From contig CM030711.1 of the NCBI GenBank assembly GCA_017979445.1, positions 868,001 to 932,000 on the forward strand: a stretch of 64,000 nt of DNA, given 5' to 3'. The number at the start of each line of letters is the position of its first letter. The stretch's first letter is position 1. A program made the position numbers and the translations under genes. Under the pieces are notes generated by a model, which was not told the origin of the DNA, ran no database searches, and worked only from the letters and a program-made list of their open reading frames with translations. This DNA comes from Akebia trifoliata (taxonomy: Eukaryota; Streptophyta; Magnoliopsida; Ranunculales; Lardizabalaceae). Positions 23,422 through 37,889 of the stretch are shown here, in pieces.

Positions 23422-24185
23422 GGGAAAATTTCTTAAAAGGACCCTGGCAGAGGGATTTATTTCTAAATAGTCCCTAAGTTTTGCACGGTAGCTTGATAGG
23501 ACATTTAGTGAACTTTTTATTTCTTAATGGTCCTCATTATTGCTGAACTTGATGCTTTTTTATTTATTGTCGAGTTCACCACATTTTATTTATTGTTGAA
23601 CTTGACGTTTTTTTATTTATTGTTAAGTTCACCACTTTTTTATTTAGTGCCGAGCTCATAATTTTTACTGTCGAACTCACCACTATTTACTGTCGAGTTC
23701 AGCACTTTTTAAATAAAAAGTGGGGAACTCCACCCATTTTCAATTTTTGAGTGTTTCGACTAAAATACATGGAAAGATTGACTAAAAACTTGAGATGACT
23801 TGTTTAGATGATTTCAACCCAAAAAAACTATTCTTGATCGATTTTCATTCAAAAACTAAGAAAAAAAACAGGTGAAAATCTTAATTTTCTACGTACATCT
23901 TCGTAATGTTTGAAAAACCCTTGAAAATGACTTCTTCCTTTTTAAACCCTTTCCGACGGAATGGAGTCTCCGAAACTCGATTGAGAAGTCAAAAATCCAA
24001 CTTTTTTTATATGGAAACAATGAGTTCAAATGGTGTCATTCAACCGTGAGAAATGTGGGAGATGAGGTCCATGGACTGTTAAGAAAAGAAAAGTTTACTA
24101 AATGGACTATTAAGAGACCACCCAAAACTTGGGGACTATTTAGAAAAAAAATCCCTCTGCTATGGTCCTTTAAGTAATTTGCTTC
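23422..24185. mobile_element. Long terminal inverted repeat element, about 760 bp
   Basis: The left end (AAAGGACC, GCAGAGGGATTTAT, CTAAATAGTCCCTAAGTTTT, then ACATTTAGTGAACTTTT) is mirrored at the right end by the complement of AAAACTTGGGGACTATTTAG and ATCCCTCTGCTATGGTCCTT, with the inner part also matching. The arms are about 110 bp each, imperfect, and gapped near the ends. Arms this long suggest a Mutator-like or foldback nonautonomous transposon. No target-site duplication was recognised and no protein is encoded. Confidence 0.7.
23545..23735. repeat. Minisatellite inside the inverted-repeat element
   Basis: About six diverged copies of a 25-33 bp unit resembling TTTATTTATTGTCGAGTTCA followed by CCAC. 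The arm sequence TTTTTATTT recurs between them, so the array may have grown by slippage inside the element. Confidence 0.6.
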
Positions 24186-25427
24186 CAACAACTTAAAAAA
24201 ACCCTTAAATGTCACGAACCCATCCCATCTGTGTAACATTTGGAGAGTAAAATTGAGAGAATGCTGTTGAATATGAAAAGTTAGAATTTAGAGGTTTGTA
24301 GCCAAATAAGGGACAATTGCTTATCTGGTAATACGAATCATGGTGGTGCGAAAAAGGATTCATTTCCGTTTCACATGAAGCTTTAATAATGACCAAGTCT
24401 TCCCAATATGGTATCAAAGCTATGAGATATGAAATAATCCAAGACTTAATCTAAAGCATACGTTTTATCATTCTTATGGTATCAGATACCATGCACAATT
24501 CATATAGTACAACAGATAACTTCCAATAATTTTCTAGATTCTTCCACAATTCTCTAGAATATTTTATAGAACATTCTACATCTTTCCAGACCCTTCCAAA
24601 ACTATCAAGCTTCCACACGATTAGGAGGGGAAAAAAACCCTAAGCCACACCACAGGACTGTGATGGTAACATCAATCACATTTTCTTGTCATATAGCAAA
24701 AGCCACAACTTTCCAGAAGAAGGTTCATAGAAGATTTGAGGCAAAAGTCCCAAAATCCAAACCACCACTGTGTGCTTTTTATAGCTCTGCTTTTTTCAGA
24801 AAAACAACTCATTGTAAGGTAACTTGCATTTTCTCAATAACTTACATTCTCTATTTATGCAGATTACAAAAATGTGCGAGCTAAATATCGACCTGTCGCA
24901 GTACTGAACCTCTTGTGTTGTTTCACCAAATGAACATGTCCTGCGGGAACTATTATAAGGAATCATTCCAAACCAGCCAAAAAAAAAAGCCAAAAAAAAA
25001 AAAAATCAAACCATTTCACAGTTAAAAAACCACAACAGCCGCAGAGAAAGATTAGATTACGATAGCCTCCAGCCCTCTTTTGAGAAATTAACAAATTAAT
25101 ATATCATGGAATGCGAATATCCAAAAGAATATATCAACCACTGCTCAGAGCGCATACCCGAGAGTGCTTTCTGACCCCCTTCCCTCACCCAAACTCCACA
25201 AGCTCTCTATCCGTGAATCCTACCTTTGAACATGTTTACCACCACATCAATCCAAAATAAATTACAAACTCACCACTTCTCTTCACCCATTCTACAAACT
25301 CCCCACCAACAAAGATATTATCGAGAAAGACCCTGTTGGTGTTGATGTCTCCAACGATCACAAAATGGGCGGATTGAAAACGTTACCGATGAACCAACCA
25401 TAATGTACATCAACCACATTCCCTCGC

Positions 25428-28400
25428 CTAAACATATCTATGCTGCCGAAGGCCCTTGCCAAAGTGAGGTTGCATCAATCGTACATACAAACCATTCATT
25501 GCCACCAGGGAATCATGGTTCCCTTGCTCCACAATTCGTCCACCGTTGAGAACTACAATGTTGTCTACATGCCTCATCATTGCCGCTCTATGGGCAATAA
25601 GAATGGTTGTCTTGTTACCCATGACCAATGTATCAAGAGCCTCCTGAATCACCCGGCTCGACTCCGACTCAATAGAGGAGCTGGCCTCGTCCAATAACAA
25701 GATGGGTGCATTCTTCAGGACCACCCGAGCAATGGCAATTCTCTGCTTTTGTCCAGGAGTTAGATCCACACCCCTCATGCCAACATGCGTGTCATAACCA
25801 TGAGGCAAGCTACTGATGAATTGGTGAGCATTGGCTATCCTTGCAGCTTCTTTCATCTCAGCCTCTGTCGCATTGTGCCTTGCATATATGATGTTCTCCC
25901 TTATTGTGGTTGAAAAGATTATAGGTTCCTGTTGAACGAGACCCATGTGGTTTCTCAACCACCTCAGATTAAACAGCTTCAAATCTCGTCCATCCAGTAA
26001 AACTTGGCCAGAAACTGGATCATAGAATCTCTCTATCAAAGAAATTATAGTGCTCTTTCCAGACCCTGAAACTCCCACCACAGCTAAAGTTTGCCCCCCA
26101 TTGACTTTGAGACTGAAATTGCTCAATATCATCACCTCAGGGCGAGTTGGATAACAGAAATCAACATTTTTCAGCTCAAGACTTCCATAGACATTAGGAG
26201 GTTTCAGCCCAGAGTTATCGTCTGGGTCAATCTTTGGAACACGATCTATGATTTCAAACACTGAAATGAGGGACTCTCGTCGTTTTAATATGTATGGGGC
26301 CAAGCCAAAAGGTTCCACCAATGCAAAGGTTGCAAAGGAGAAGACCATGTACTCCCTGAGAGCTGTAGGCAGATCTAGATAGCCTTTTTTAACAGAGACA
26401 GCAGTGTACCAAAGGAGGAGAGCATTGCATGCAAAAAGCAGAAATTGTGAAAAGCCAAAGGCGAAACCGATGGCCATTCCATGGAGGAAACTCTGTTTGA
26501 ATATTTTTACTAGATGCAATCTGTAGAGCTCCATTACTTTATTACCAGCACAGAATGCCACAACAGTGTATATGTTTCTAACTGCATCTTCGAGGACTAA
26601 AGATGCCTTCCTATGCATCTCCTGAATCCCTTTGGAGAACCCTGCAAGCCACAGCTTCTGCAAAATGAAAATCCACATCCACTCAGAGGATTAGATAAAT
26701 GACAAATTAAAATATTTACAGTGCTTCATTACTAAGCACTAAAAATTGGAAGTGATGGATAGGAGATTAATGATGAAAAGTACACAATCCTCGATGAATC
26801 CTCCCCTATCACGAAACCAAGTCAGGGAACCTAACATTCTAATCCAGATCGATGTTTGGACACAGAAGCAAAGAAAGATTGACCTTTGATAAAAAGGTCC
26901 CTACGTCAAGCAAAAGCATGCATGAAAGATCTATATGCAATCAAGGTGTGCAAATATAAGAAATATTTCTTTTTGCTTCTTTCCTCCAAGTTCTCATTAA
27001 ACCCAAAATATAGTGTTATAGATACCCAACAAAATAAATATTTTTATAGGGATACCCAACAATATAATTGTTGGGAAGATTATATGAAGAAAGAAAAACA
27101 AAAGTAAAATTTCATGAACAAGTACCTGTTGCAGATGTTTTTTTTACTTTCTACTCAAAAAAATCGCATACTAGTTTTGGGTTTTAATGAGAACCTGATT
27201 GTTATATGGGAAAAAAGACATACTACAAGAGAAGAGAAAGGAAAGAAGCAAGAAAATTATTTATTCTATATTAGTCCTTTTATCCTTGACGAAGTAGAGA
27301 ATCATACAGATTTTCATCCTCTTCTTTTTTTTCCCATTAAGTGAAATAATAGTGTCCTTTCTTCAAGGCATTCCCACCCCAAAACATAGCCTTAACAGGT
27401 ATGGTTCCTTATCATAGTAGACTTACCACCATCAATGATGAAAAATATTGCCTTTAATACTAAGCCCTCCCTTATTGTGCCTACTGATGGAAACAAAAAC
27501 AACTAATGTGTGGAGAAAATTAATAATTGGATTATTTTTCAATATATTATACTTTAAAAAAATAATAATAATAATAATAATAATAATAATTGGATTGACT
27601 AGGACATTTAATGACAGATTCTGAGCAATCTATGCATTGAGACCATTATAACTTCCTCGACTTTATTTTTGGTCACTTCTTGAACATAGAAAACTAATTC
27701 TATACATTCAACTGATGTTGAATGTCGCATCAGAAGTTGTTTAATTGATCAAAGAAATGGCTGCAAAGTAAATTTGGATCATAACTGCATCAAAGTATGC
27801 ATATGAAATGCTTCTTTCCAGCAAAGCATGGAGGCTTGAGGAAAAAACCTGTGCTATAGCAGAAACAATAAGAATGGGCAGGGTTGCTAAAGCCACAAGT
27901 GCCAATCGCCATTCCAGTAACATCCCAATAAGAATAGCCACAACAACAGCTGCAGTATCCTGGATAAATATCGAAAGTCGGTTGCTAAAAGTAGCACGGA
28001 CAAATGTAGCATCATTTGCCAAGCGCATTGACAAGGTGTCAGCACTGTTCTCCTCTTCATCAAACCATCCAACTTCATTGCGCAACATTGCTGGATGGAA
28101 ATGAACATGTATTAGCCCACATCGAAGATTGTATAGATATTTCTTATACAATAGAAGCATAAAAAAGATGATAATGTTTAGCCTATGAAGACACACATAA
28201 GAGTAGAGAATATGTCGTTTACCTGAGAACATCATTCTCCTAACTCGCTCGGTCATCTTCTCCCCCATTATACCAAAATAGAAGTGCTGCAAAAAATTGG
28301 CAACCACTGTTACGATACCCATGCACGTGATGATCAAGCACCATTTCTCCACTTCATGACGTAAGAGGTGCCCTTTATCTTTGTAATATGACACCACTAT

Positions 28401-31400
28401 CAAGGAAAGAACATAAGCGAGAAGAGGATTAAAAGAACCAAAAATAGCAGCTCCAATGCTCCCCAAAAGAGCATAAAACCACTCTGTGAAGCTGAGCTCT
28501 GCAAGCCTCCAAAATGGTGGAGGTTTCTGATGTAGTGTATCCTTTGACTCCCTTTGTTTCAGGGGCAAACTATCAAATTGACTGAGGGGTCGACTGAAAG
28601 TCTTTGAGTGGGAACGTTCATTTTTAGGATCAGACGTCAAAAGAGGTGAAACAGGTGATTCAGGATCTGAAGCATTTGATGTCTGTCGGTGTACTGAATG
28701 AACATCAATCCTGGGCAGCTCAGGTAATTTCATTTCAAAACTATCCTGTCTTTTTATGGATGGTGCTTTCTCTGCTGCAACCAAGGGCATTCCATTTTCT
28801 AGCATTTGCTCTGAAGGTGGGCTCTGAACTTTTGAGGATTCATGTGAGTTAAAGGTGCCATCTGGGGGCCAAAACGCATGGAAACCATGAACCCTCTGAA
28901 GCGAGGGTGATTTAACCATCTTAGGAGATGATGGTTCTTGAAAGCTTTGACTTGCTGATGAATCCTTTTCAATTTCGAAAGCTGCTCTCTCCTTGTAGTT
29001 CCTTATTGGTGTCCTACAAGTATAGTATAGAGAAAACATCAATAAAACGAAATCCAGTTTTCCATCTCCAACTAAAGCTAAAAAAAAGAAAGTAAAAAGG
29101 GGGGAAGAGACATTGACAACAATGGCCACATAAGAAGAATACTATACAGGATAATTTTGACCAGCAGCAATAAGCATTACAAGCTGTAAAATAGATCACT
29201 GACACGTTACAAAAAGGTTTCTTTCTTTCTTTCCTTTTTTCCTGTTTTCATTGGATAAAACGAAGAACAAACAAGGAGGTTGAGGCGACCTGCCTAAAAA
29301 CACCAAGGCAACAACAAGAATCGAAAAAAGGTAAAAGAAAGCATAAAAAGTAACTAGTCCTTAAATTGACAACTTGTAGAGACGAAATAGAAGATTAGGG
29401 AACCAAGCACTCCAAACAAGCACCTTGGATAAAAAGAAACAACTTGTCCAAGTGATAAAAAAGTTCATGCTCATCATCAATATCATTCGCAGTGCCTTAT
29501 CCCAACTATTGCATCGACAACATTAATATTATTCCACCATTCAAAACACAAACATCAAGCACCTGAATTAAGTTGCAGATTTCTATACCAAAATGAACTA
29601 AAAACTAGATAGATACAAAAGAAATGACACCAAAGATACCTACAAGGACAAGTAGTCCCATACAGGAAGCTGGAAGACCAATGACTAAAATGATGCAAAC
29701 AAGAGATTGTGAATACAAAAATTATCATCCTACACTAGCTTGCCCAACCAGAGATAATGGATGATATAATTGTTTTCAGTAAGGCTTTGATGATGATGAT
29801 GATGATCTAGAAAAACATCAAATTTTACAAGTTCAAATTCATGCTGCTGACCCAAATAGCTTTGGATAAGGCATATTCTAGTAAAACATCCAACAAAGGA
29901 CTTCACATGTGAAATATACCTTTTAGGAAGTTTTGCTGCTTCTTCACATCTAAGAAGTTCTGCATATAGACCATCCAGGGTTAGCAATTCATCATGAGTA
30001 CCCATTTCAACAAGTTGGCCCTCCTCCATCACAGCTATATAATCAGCATTTCTTATGAGGCTAAGCCGTCGAGCTATTATTATAGTCGATCGTCCCAACA
30101 TAAGGATATCTAGAGCCTCCTGAACAGCCCTTTCTGCTTCAAAGTCAAGACCACCAGTGACCTCATCAAGTAAAAGAATAGATGGATTTGATAGCACTGC
30201 CCTAGCAACAGAAAGTTTCATCTTCTGTTCTTCCGTCAATGTCAAACCAGCCCTACCCACCTGAAATGCATAAATTAAAAGAAAGAATAGATTGAGTCAC
30301 TGTAGTATGTAATATGGTCTAAGTTGACACCCATTTTTTTTCTCCTACCTGTGTTTCATATCCTTTCTCAAGTGAGCTGATAAATGTATGGGCATGTGCT
30401 ATTTTGGCAGCTTCTTCAATCTGATCAAAAGTAGCATTGGGCCGTCCATAAGCAATGTTATCTCGAATGCTTAAACTTAGCAAGGCAGGTTCTTGGGTGA
30501 CAAGTCCAATTTGGCTTCTTAACCATTCTAGTTTCAAGCTTTTTATATTCTCACCATCCAAAAGGACCTCTCCTGCAGCACAACATAATTTCCAGTCCAA
30601 TATTTATAAAATGAAACGGAGAAGAAATGGGCAAGCACTAGACAGGATAATGTGATCATAATACCTAATGTAGGATCATAAAATCGCTCCATGAGAGGAA
30701 TAATACTGCTTTTTCCCGAACCATTCCTACCAACAAGTGCCACAGTTTTTTTAGCAGGTACAGTTAGGTAAAACCCACTTAAGATAGGGATTTCAGGACG
30801 AGAGAGGTAGCTGAAATACACATTCCGGAACTCAATGTTTCCTTGCACAGAAACTATGGTATTTCCATCTTGATTAATGGAAGATGTTGAACGGCTTATC
30901 ATCTCATAAAGTCTATATGCAGCAATTCTCCCTTGTTCAAATGAATAGAAATTTGTTGCTGCTTGATTTAATCCTCTACAAATGACAAGAGATCACAATT
31001 ACCAGATTGTTAAAACGAGGTAATAATCAAGGTAAGGCATGAAAAGAATGAGAACTAGATGCTTACAGGCCACTCAAAATAACAGCAAATAGAGCTATTA
31101 TAATTTCACCACCATGGGCCTGTCCATGTGAAACCAAGAATCTTCCAACCCAGAGTTGCAAAGCACACGAACATATTGCAAGTCCATATGTAAATCCAAG
31201 TCCAAGGCCTTGCACAAGACTTATCAAAATACCATATCTCAGTGTTGCTTGGAGCGAATTTGCATAAGAATACTTGGCCAATGTTTCGTTTGTGAATGCA
31301 TATAAAGTCCTGACGTACGAGACAGCCTGCACATGTAAGAAAATGGTCCATTACCAAGCAATGGTCATGAAACATGTTATTGGACTAACAAAATATTACC

Positions 31401-34400
31401 ACACAGTTATCGATCAAAAAAAAAATTACTACACAGTTATACTTCATTTTTATTGTGGAATTCATTTTCAGACAGTATTTTACTACCAATTTAAGCATTT
31501 AAAACTAAATTGCAACCTGCCTCAATAGAGTCAAGTGTTGTTGAAATGCAATGAGCGGTTTTGTGAATGACTCAGGTAACAACTAGGAGAAAAGTATAAA
31601 CAAATGTCATGTTATTTCTACAATCAATTATGATGAAAGAGACTGGATATGTCCTGTTTTTCAATGCACCGACTCAACATCTTATTTATCAGTCCTCTTG
31701 CCAAAAGTGGTAGGCATATAAAATAAGGAAGAAAAAAATGGATATCTTAAAAATTCACAACTGGAGATAAAATCCTACCAAAAAGAGTTTTTTCAAGATT
31801 TCCCTCTAAGAAATCTTTGCATTGACATCTCATTTTCTCATTTCTTTTTGCCTTACCGCTGTTCCAGTTGCATACATCAAGTGCAATCAGATCAGATCTT
31901 TCCTCGGGAGAATTTAGAAAGAGATTTGAACGTGTCTTCTTTTGGTGCTTGTGATGCTGAGATAGCTAAAAGAGTGGAGATTCTTGAACATTTTTGTATT
32001 GAGATAACTAGTTATGATCTTTTCTTTTTATCATAGTTAAACAATTTTCAAAAAATGAAGATTTGGTCACATCACCAAACTTCAATGAGTATCTGAATGG
32101 TCTAGCTATTAAACAACAAATTGCAGGTCGGGACTTACCACCAATCTTCTCCAGATATCCAGAGGACAAAGAAGGTGTTTATTTGGTCAACGAATTAAAA
32201 TAAATAAAAAACTTGGAGCTTGTATTATTAGCTGAATTGATAGATCCAAAAAGAGATTCCAGATTTGGATAAGTGCATAACGTCATCTTCATGGACTTAG
32301 GTTGATTCGTTTGTATCAGAGTTCTCATAAAATTCGACAATGATGATATTTATGATACTAGATATTGTTTTCAACAATTTCTTTGAGGTTGAAGAGAAAT
32401 ATCAGAAAGCAAGTTGAGGTAGAGGATTTGTCCTGGACCCTAAGCAATCCCAAGAATAAAATAAATATAAATAAATAAACTAAATGAAAACCTAAAAAGA
32501 AAAAAAAAATATCATCAATAATCAAGTCTCCTTCAGGTTTTCATATCATCTATTTATACAAAAGCAAAACCATAAAAGCCTAACTTAAGACCTAAGTACC
32601 AGATCACACCCATCCATTTCAAGTATATAACATTTTCCTGATAATGACTAAAATGCCCCTATTCTCGTTACTTCTGTCAGAGTAAAACTTTTCTCACGCC
32701 TTTGAAGCCCAAAGCATTAGAATCTCCACAAAGGTCATGAAATCATTGTGGTAAATCTCGAAACGAACTCTCCAATGTATTTAGAGGTTTCTCAATCAGT
32801 TATCTGATTAAAAGTTTTTTTGACAGACCATGAGATTTATTTTATTTTATTTTTAAAAGGAAGAAGGCCTGCCTACAAGAGGAAATACAACCAAAGAAGA
32901 GAATTAGGACCTACAAAGCAGGTCCCATCTAAAGAGAAAAACCCTCCAAAGGTCGTAAGCAACTTCCACCAAAAAAAAGATAAAACCTATAATATTAAGG
33001 ATAATCTCTTGAAACAAGTTGGCCTTCCCCTCAAACGTTCTCAAATTCCTCTCCTTCCCAACCTCAACAAGGTTTAAGAATCTGAACCTCTTCTCCTGAA
33101 ATCTATTTGTTGTGGATTGAGATGCCAAAGCTTGCATCATGATATCAGGCATTTCTCAAGTCTGCCATCGGGTATGGCCACTCACTAAAGAGGTGAAAAT
33201 TTATTCTCACATTAGTTGATACTTATCAGGGAGGGGTAACATAGTCATCATGTAAGAGTATCCATGGAGTCAGTACCTAGCATAGAAATCGTTAGCGATG
33301 GGCATATCTTGTTAAATTCAAAGTTCTACTACATGCTTCCAATAATAAAGACTTGGATAACAGGCAGCATCTGATAGAGAAAAAACCACAAAAACAGATG
33401 TTTTATCACGTACATTTTTTGATAGGCAAGCAGGAAGGGCGGATTTTGAACCCATGACTCTGATACTACCACTCACAAAAACTGACCAAGCTGGAACCTT
33501 CAGTGTTATCCCCAACATCCTTGACTTTCTATTTAGTTTTATTATTTCTACACATTAAAACCAGAAGGAACACAGGAAATATCGAACTCAATTCTCATAT
33601 TAAGGCACGGATTTTAGTAGAATGAAGAACTATATAACAATTGACATTTAGCCAGAGTGTTCTCGAGAGAAATCTACACTAAAGTAGTAAAGACCACAAA
33701 CCCAAACAATGTTAATGGTGATCGTTCAACTATATGTTATCATCTAATTCCAATTTTAAGAACCATCTGGAAAAGAAGGTGGGAGAGCTGCCATTACACC
33801 CCGACTTTTACTTATTATACCCCAATTTCTTAAAATATTTATTACACCCCAATTAAGATTAAAATTTAAAACACACTCGTTCAAACAATTTCAGTAGTTG
33901 TTTACAATTATGATTAGGCTCATATAAATCCTAAACCCAAAAATAGTAATCTAGCAAAAATACTAATCGAGAGAGATTCTATTGGCACCCCAATTTTACT
34001 CATTCTCAACCATTCATTTATTTTCTTTATTTTTAAGTGAGGTGTACTAAGCAAAAAAAAAATTGGGTGCCAATAGCAGCTCTCAAATAACAGGATAGAG
34101 AATGGGAACAATAACCTGTTCGGCAACACTTGCTGCTTCAGCATATGCATCTTGAATATTTTCAGCAAGTCTATGGAGAAATATATTAGATATTCCTCCC
34201 GCAGCAACAATAAAAGGGCCAGTGGCTAATGTTATGAGTGCGATCTGCCAACAGTTAATGAAGCCAATGACAAGACCACAAAAAAAGGTCGCCATGTTAT
34301 GAATATAATTACCAACCTGTTACATCAAAGTTCCATTATCAGAAGTAGCATTTGATATGTGCAACATTTGCATGATGCAGACCAAATTCTTAAAAGAAGG

Positions 34401-37400
34401 TAAACATCAAAGTGGAACATAGATCCCTTTCAAGAAGCAACATTTTAAATTATGAAACATACTTTCTCACTAAGAGCAGACTGAATTAGCAGCACGTCAC
34501 TCAACACTTGGCTCACAATGTCCCCGTTGTTCCCATACGTATCAAAAAAACTCATGTCCTGGTTAAGTAATACTTGAACATACTTTGACCTGATGACTGC
34601 AGTCTGCCTTTCTCCGGTAAGAATCCAGCATGAGACCTCTATAACACAGAACAAATTAATCTTGGAGGTTTTAGAGCATCATCTACCACATAAAAATCGC
34701 AGAGAAACTAGCAATGATGGAAGTTTGACATACCAATCCAACCAGCGGCAAAAACACCTGACGCTATGTAAACAATCTGTAGAGCATGCTGCAGAATGGA
34801 TAATGACGAAGTTAAATAAAACCAAATTTGGGCTCGTGAATTCTAAGAAACATAATTATATTTAATAAAACAATGAACCTAGTAAAAAATTCAAGATTAA
34901 GTCCAAAAAGGCCAACAATGGATCAGCCTTGCCTGTGCTATGAAGGCAAATAAGTAAGAAAATGTTCAAACCCTGGAAAACTTAATTTTAGAATCATGTC
35001 TTTTAATACTAAATATTATAACTATGGAATTCAAATTCTTGGAATGATATATATTAAGAAACACATATTTAACATTGAACAGTTGGGGCAAGGATTTGAT
35101 AATGATGTTTCACATTGAGAAAAAATTAAATACACACATACATAATCCTAGTAAAATATCTTTAGATATAAACTTCACAACAAATGAAGACGAAGCTCTT
35201 GGACCAGTTACATAATGTGAAATTGTAGGCATGCGTATGTGCATGATTAGGAAAGCGGGGGAGGAGATGCCGAATAGAGTGATTTCACTGAAGGAGGAGA
35301 TAATCTTATATACGCTATGAAAGCTTCAGATCCCGTCTCAGACTAAAGTAACCACAATATGATTGTCGTTTAGAAGGAATACTCAAAACCAACAACCAAT
35401 AAACAGAAAATGCCATGTATATTTGTCAATTAAAATTTTCCCAGTGAGTTTAATTAATAGAAATTAAATTCTGCAATCAGATTCAGAGAGGAAGGACAAA
35501 AGACAATCTAATAAGACCTTCCAAAGGCACAAATATTAGCTCTTGAGAGTCCTTATTTAAAGGAACCTGAAAAAATCTCCATGTCTTGCTTATAAAGAAC
35601 CTTGTTTGCCAATCAAGCTCATATAGAAATTCACCTCAAGATCCTCAACAAGAGTAGTTTCAACCTTCTGTCCTACTACAAATATATCAAAACTGCATTG
35701 ACATAATTTCTTGTTTATCGAAACTACATATAAACATACAGGAAATTTAAAAAAAATTGAGAAAGAGTGAAGCTTAGGAGTTAAGAATTACTGCTACATG
35801 TAATTTGCGATACTTAAGCAGATGGACATTAAAAAAAATGTCTTAAAAAACTCTGCAACCAATGATATTACAACTCATCAAAATCAGAACCTTATCCCAA
35901 AGATTTGGGGTTGGCTAAAGATATGACAACTAAACACTTATACCTACCCCCCCCCCCCCCCCCCCCAAAGAAAATATATATATAATAATAAAAAATAAAT
36001 AAAATAAAATAAAAATGAAGCACCAAATCATATGCATCCTTATAAGAGACTTAGGTGTATTTCATTGCTCTCGGTGAGAAAAAAAAATTGCTGGCTTTTT
36101 ATCATAGTTTCCGTATGCAATTATGGATCATATTTTCACCTATGCCATGATTGCATAGGCAAAAATATGATCATTGAACAATATACCATCACATAAATTT
36201 GTTCGTGATTGCATGTGTCCAATACACAAAAGAATTTTTTTATTTTATTTAAACCTAAACCTTCTATAGATAACCCACTCTCAATTCCGACTACTCTCTA
36301 GCTTGCTTCTACTATCTACAAAGTACACATTTTCTCTCAAAAAGCTCTTCCAATCTAAAGTTCAATTTCAAATCTTCTTCTACTTAAATTTCAACTTCTA
36401 AATTTCTACATCAATCATTCTAATTCAAGATTAAAGAATTTTGTAACATTCAAGAATCAAGAATTGAAGAAGCTTGTTTGAAGATTTAAGGTATTTTACT
36501 TTTTGAGTAGTTGAATCATTAAATTTATAAGAAAATCACCATCTTGTCTTCTTCTCCTCCATTCTTTGAGTTATACATTCTTGCAAAAAAAAAAAAATCC
36601 TATTTTTTCTTAGTTTATATAATTTTTTTGGGAAAAATATATTTTTCTCAACATGTCACTGCATATGGGGTATTGTGATTCACATATGCGCACAACATAT
36701 GTTGTTCACACATGACCACATATGCAATTTGACAACATTGCTTTTGATTACACATGAAAAATCAGATTTTAATGAAAGATATGGTCAACATCAAAGAGTT
36801 TGCCTTAAAGTTTCTTGCCCCGCAGGAAAATCATTTTCCAACAATCGCAAGCAAGTGGCACTTTCCTAGAAAATGGTGAATCAAACACCAAAAAATCCCA
36901 TTTTCCCAGAAATTGATTTTCCGGAAATCAAACGCAACATTAGGCCCCATATGTATCCCATGAAATTTGCATTCTCTGGAAAAAAAATTGTGTAAAAATC
37001 TTCAACAGGAAAAAAAATTTCCCTGCTATGTTTTGTAGCCATTTGATTATGTTATGGAGTTTGAAGAAAATGTCATGAAAAGAATTATTTGTTGTTTGTT
37101 TCACATAAAAGAATTTTGGAAGAACTATTTGTTTTAGAACATATTTTAGGGTAGTTTAGACGTATCACTCAAGGCGTTGGTGAATATTTTAATTATCCCC
37201 ACCATTTTCAAACTGATGAAAGAGACCAAAACACCCCCTTCTTCCTCAAAAAACCTTCATCGTATATAGTTATGGTGAAAAAGAAAGCCACTTGTTCTTC
37301 ACATTATTTGAAAATAAAATATATCTTTATCCTAGATGACTTTGCCAAATAAATCTTTATCCAACTTATCAAAAATCTTTATCCAAGAGAGACGCGCTGA

Positions 37401-37805
37401 AAGCAAGAGAAAGCATTGGCAGCAGTGAAAAGTAACTCACCGGCCAAAATTTGTCATTTAATAGAACTATACTTTAGATAAGGACAAAGCAACCCGTGTT
37501 TTATGAGCGAACAAAACACATTGAGGTGGATTGTCATTTTATTCGTAATATGGTGTCAACTAAGTAAATCATTACTCCGTACTACAAGTCAGATAATCAA
37601 TTGGGAGATGTCCTCACAAAGGCATTGCCAAGAAGTTCATTTTCTATATTATGTACCAAGTTGGGCATGCTTGATTTCTATACTCCAAACTTGAGAGGGA
37701 GTGTCTGAGTTATTATTTTATTTTTAGTATATGTAGTATTAGGCCCATAACTTTTGTAAGTGGGTCCACAAACACACATGTAGGAGAGAGGTTTGTCTAC
37801 TATGT

Positions 37806-37889
<84 letters not shown>

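Larger units (their letters stand above)
23161..25427. other. Convergent spacer between RING-H2 and ABCB genes
   Basis: The two genes point at each other. The spacer holds a long inverted-repeat element (23422-24185) with an internal minisatellite. A TGGTATCAAAGC string at about 24414 looks like a tRNA-iMet primer binding site, but without a recognisable LTR. Beyond it is AT-rich DNA. No gene is seen. Confidence 0.6.

Noticed and set aside
24405..24640. TGGTATCAAAGC and GGTATCAGATACC strings resembling LTR primer binding sites
   Set aside because: No LTR end, no second LTR and no internal gene could be found around them.
29215..29330. Possible further LINE 3' end (ACAAACAAGGAGGTTGAGGC)
   Set aside because: Similarity to the LINE terminus is limited to a few short words and the diagnostic TATATTATAC end is absent.
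33400..33515. tRNA-like segment on the minus strand (GTGGTAGTATCAGAGTC, GGGTTCAAAATCC)
   Set aside because: It has box B-like text but no foldable tRNA and no target duplication. It may be an old SINE, but I cannot show it.
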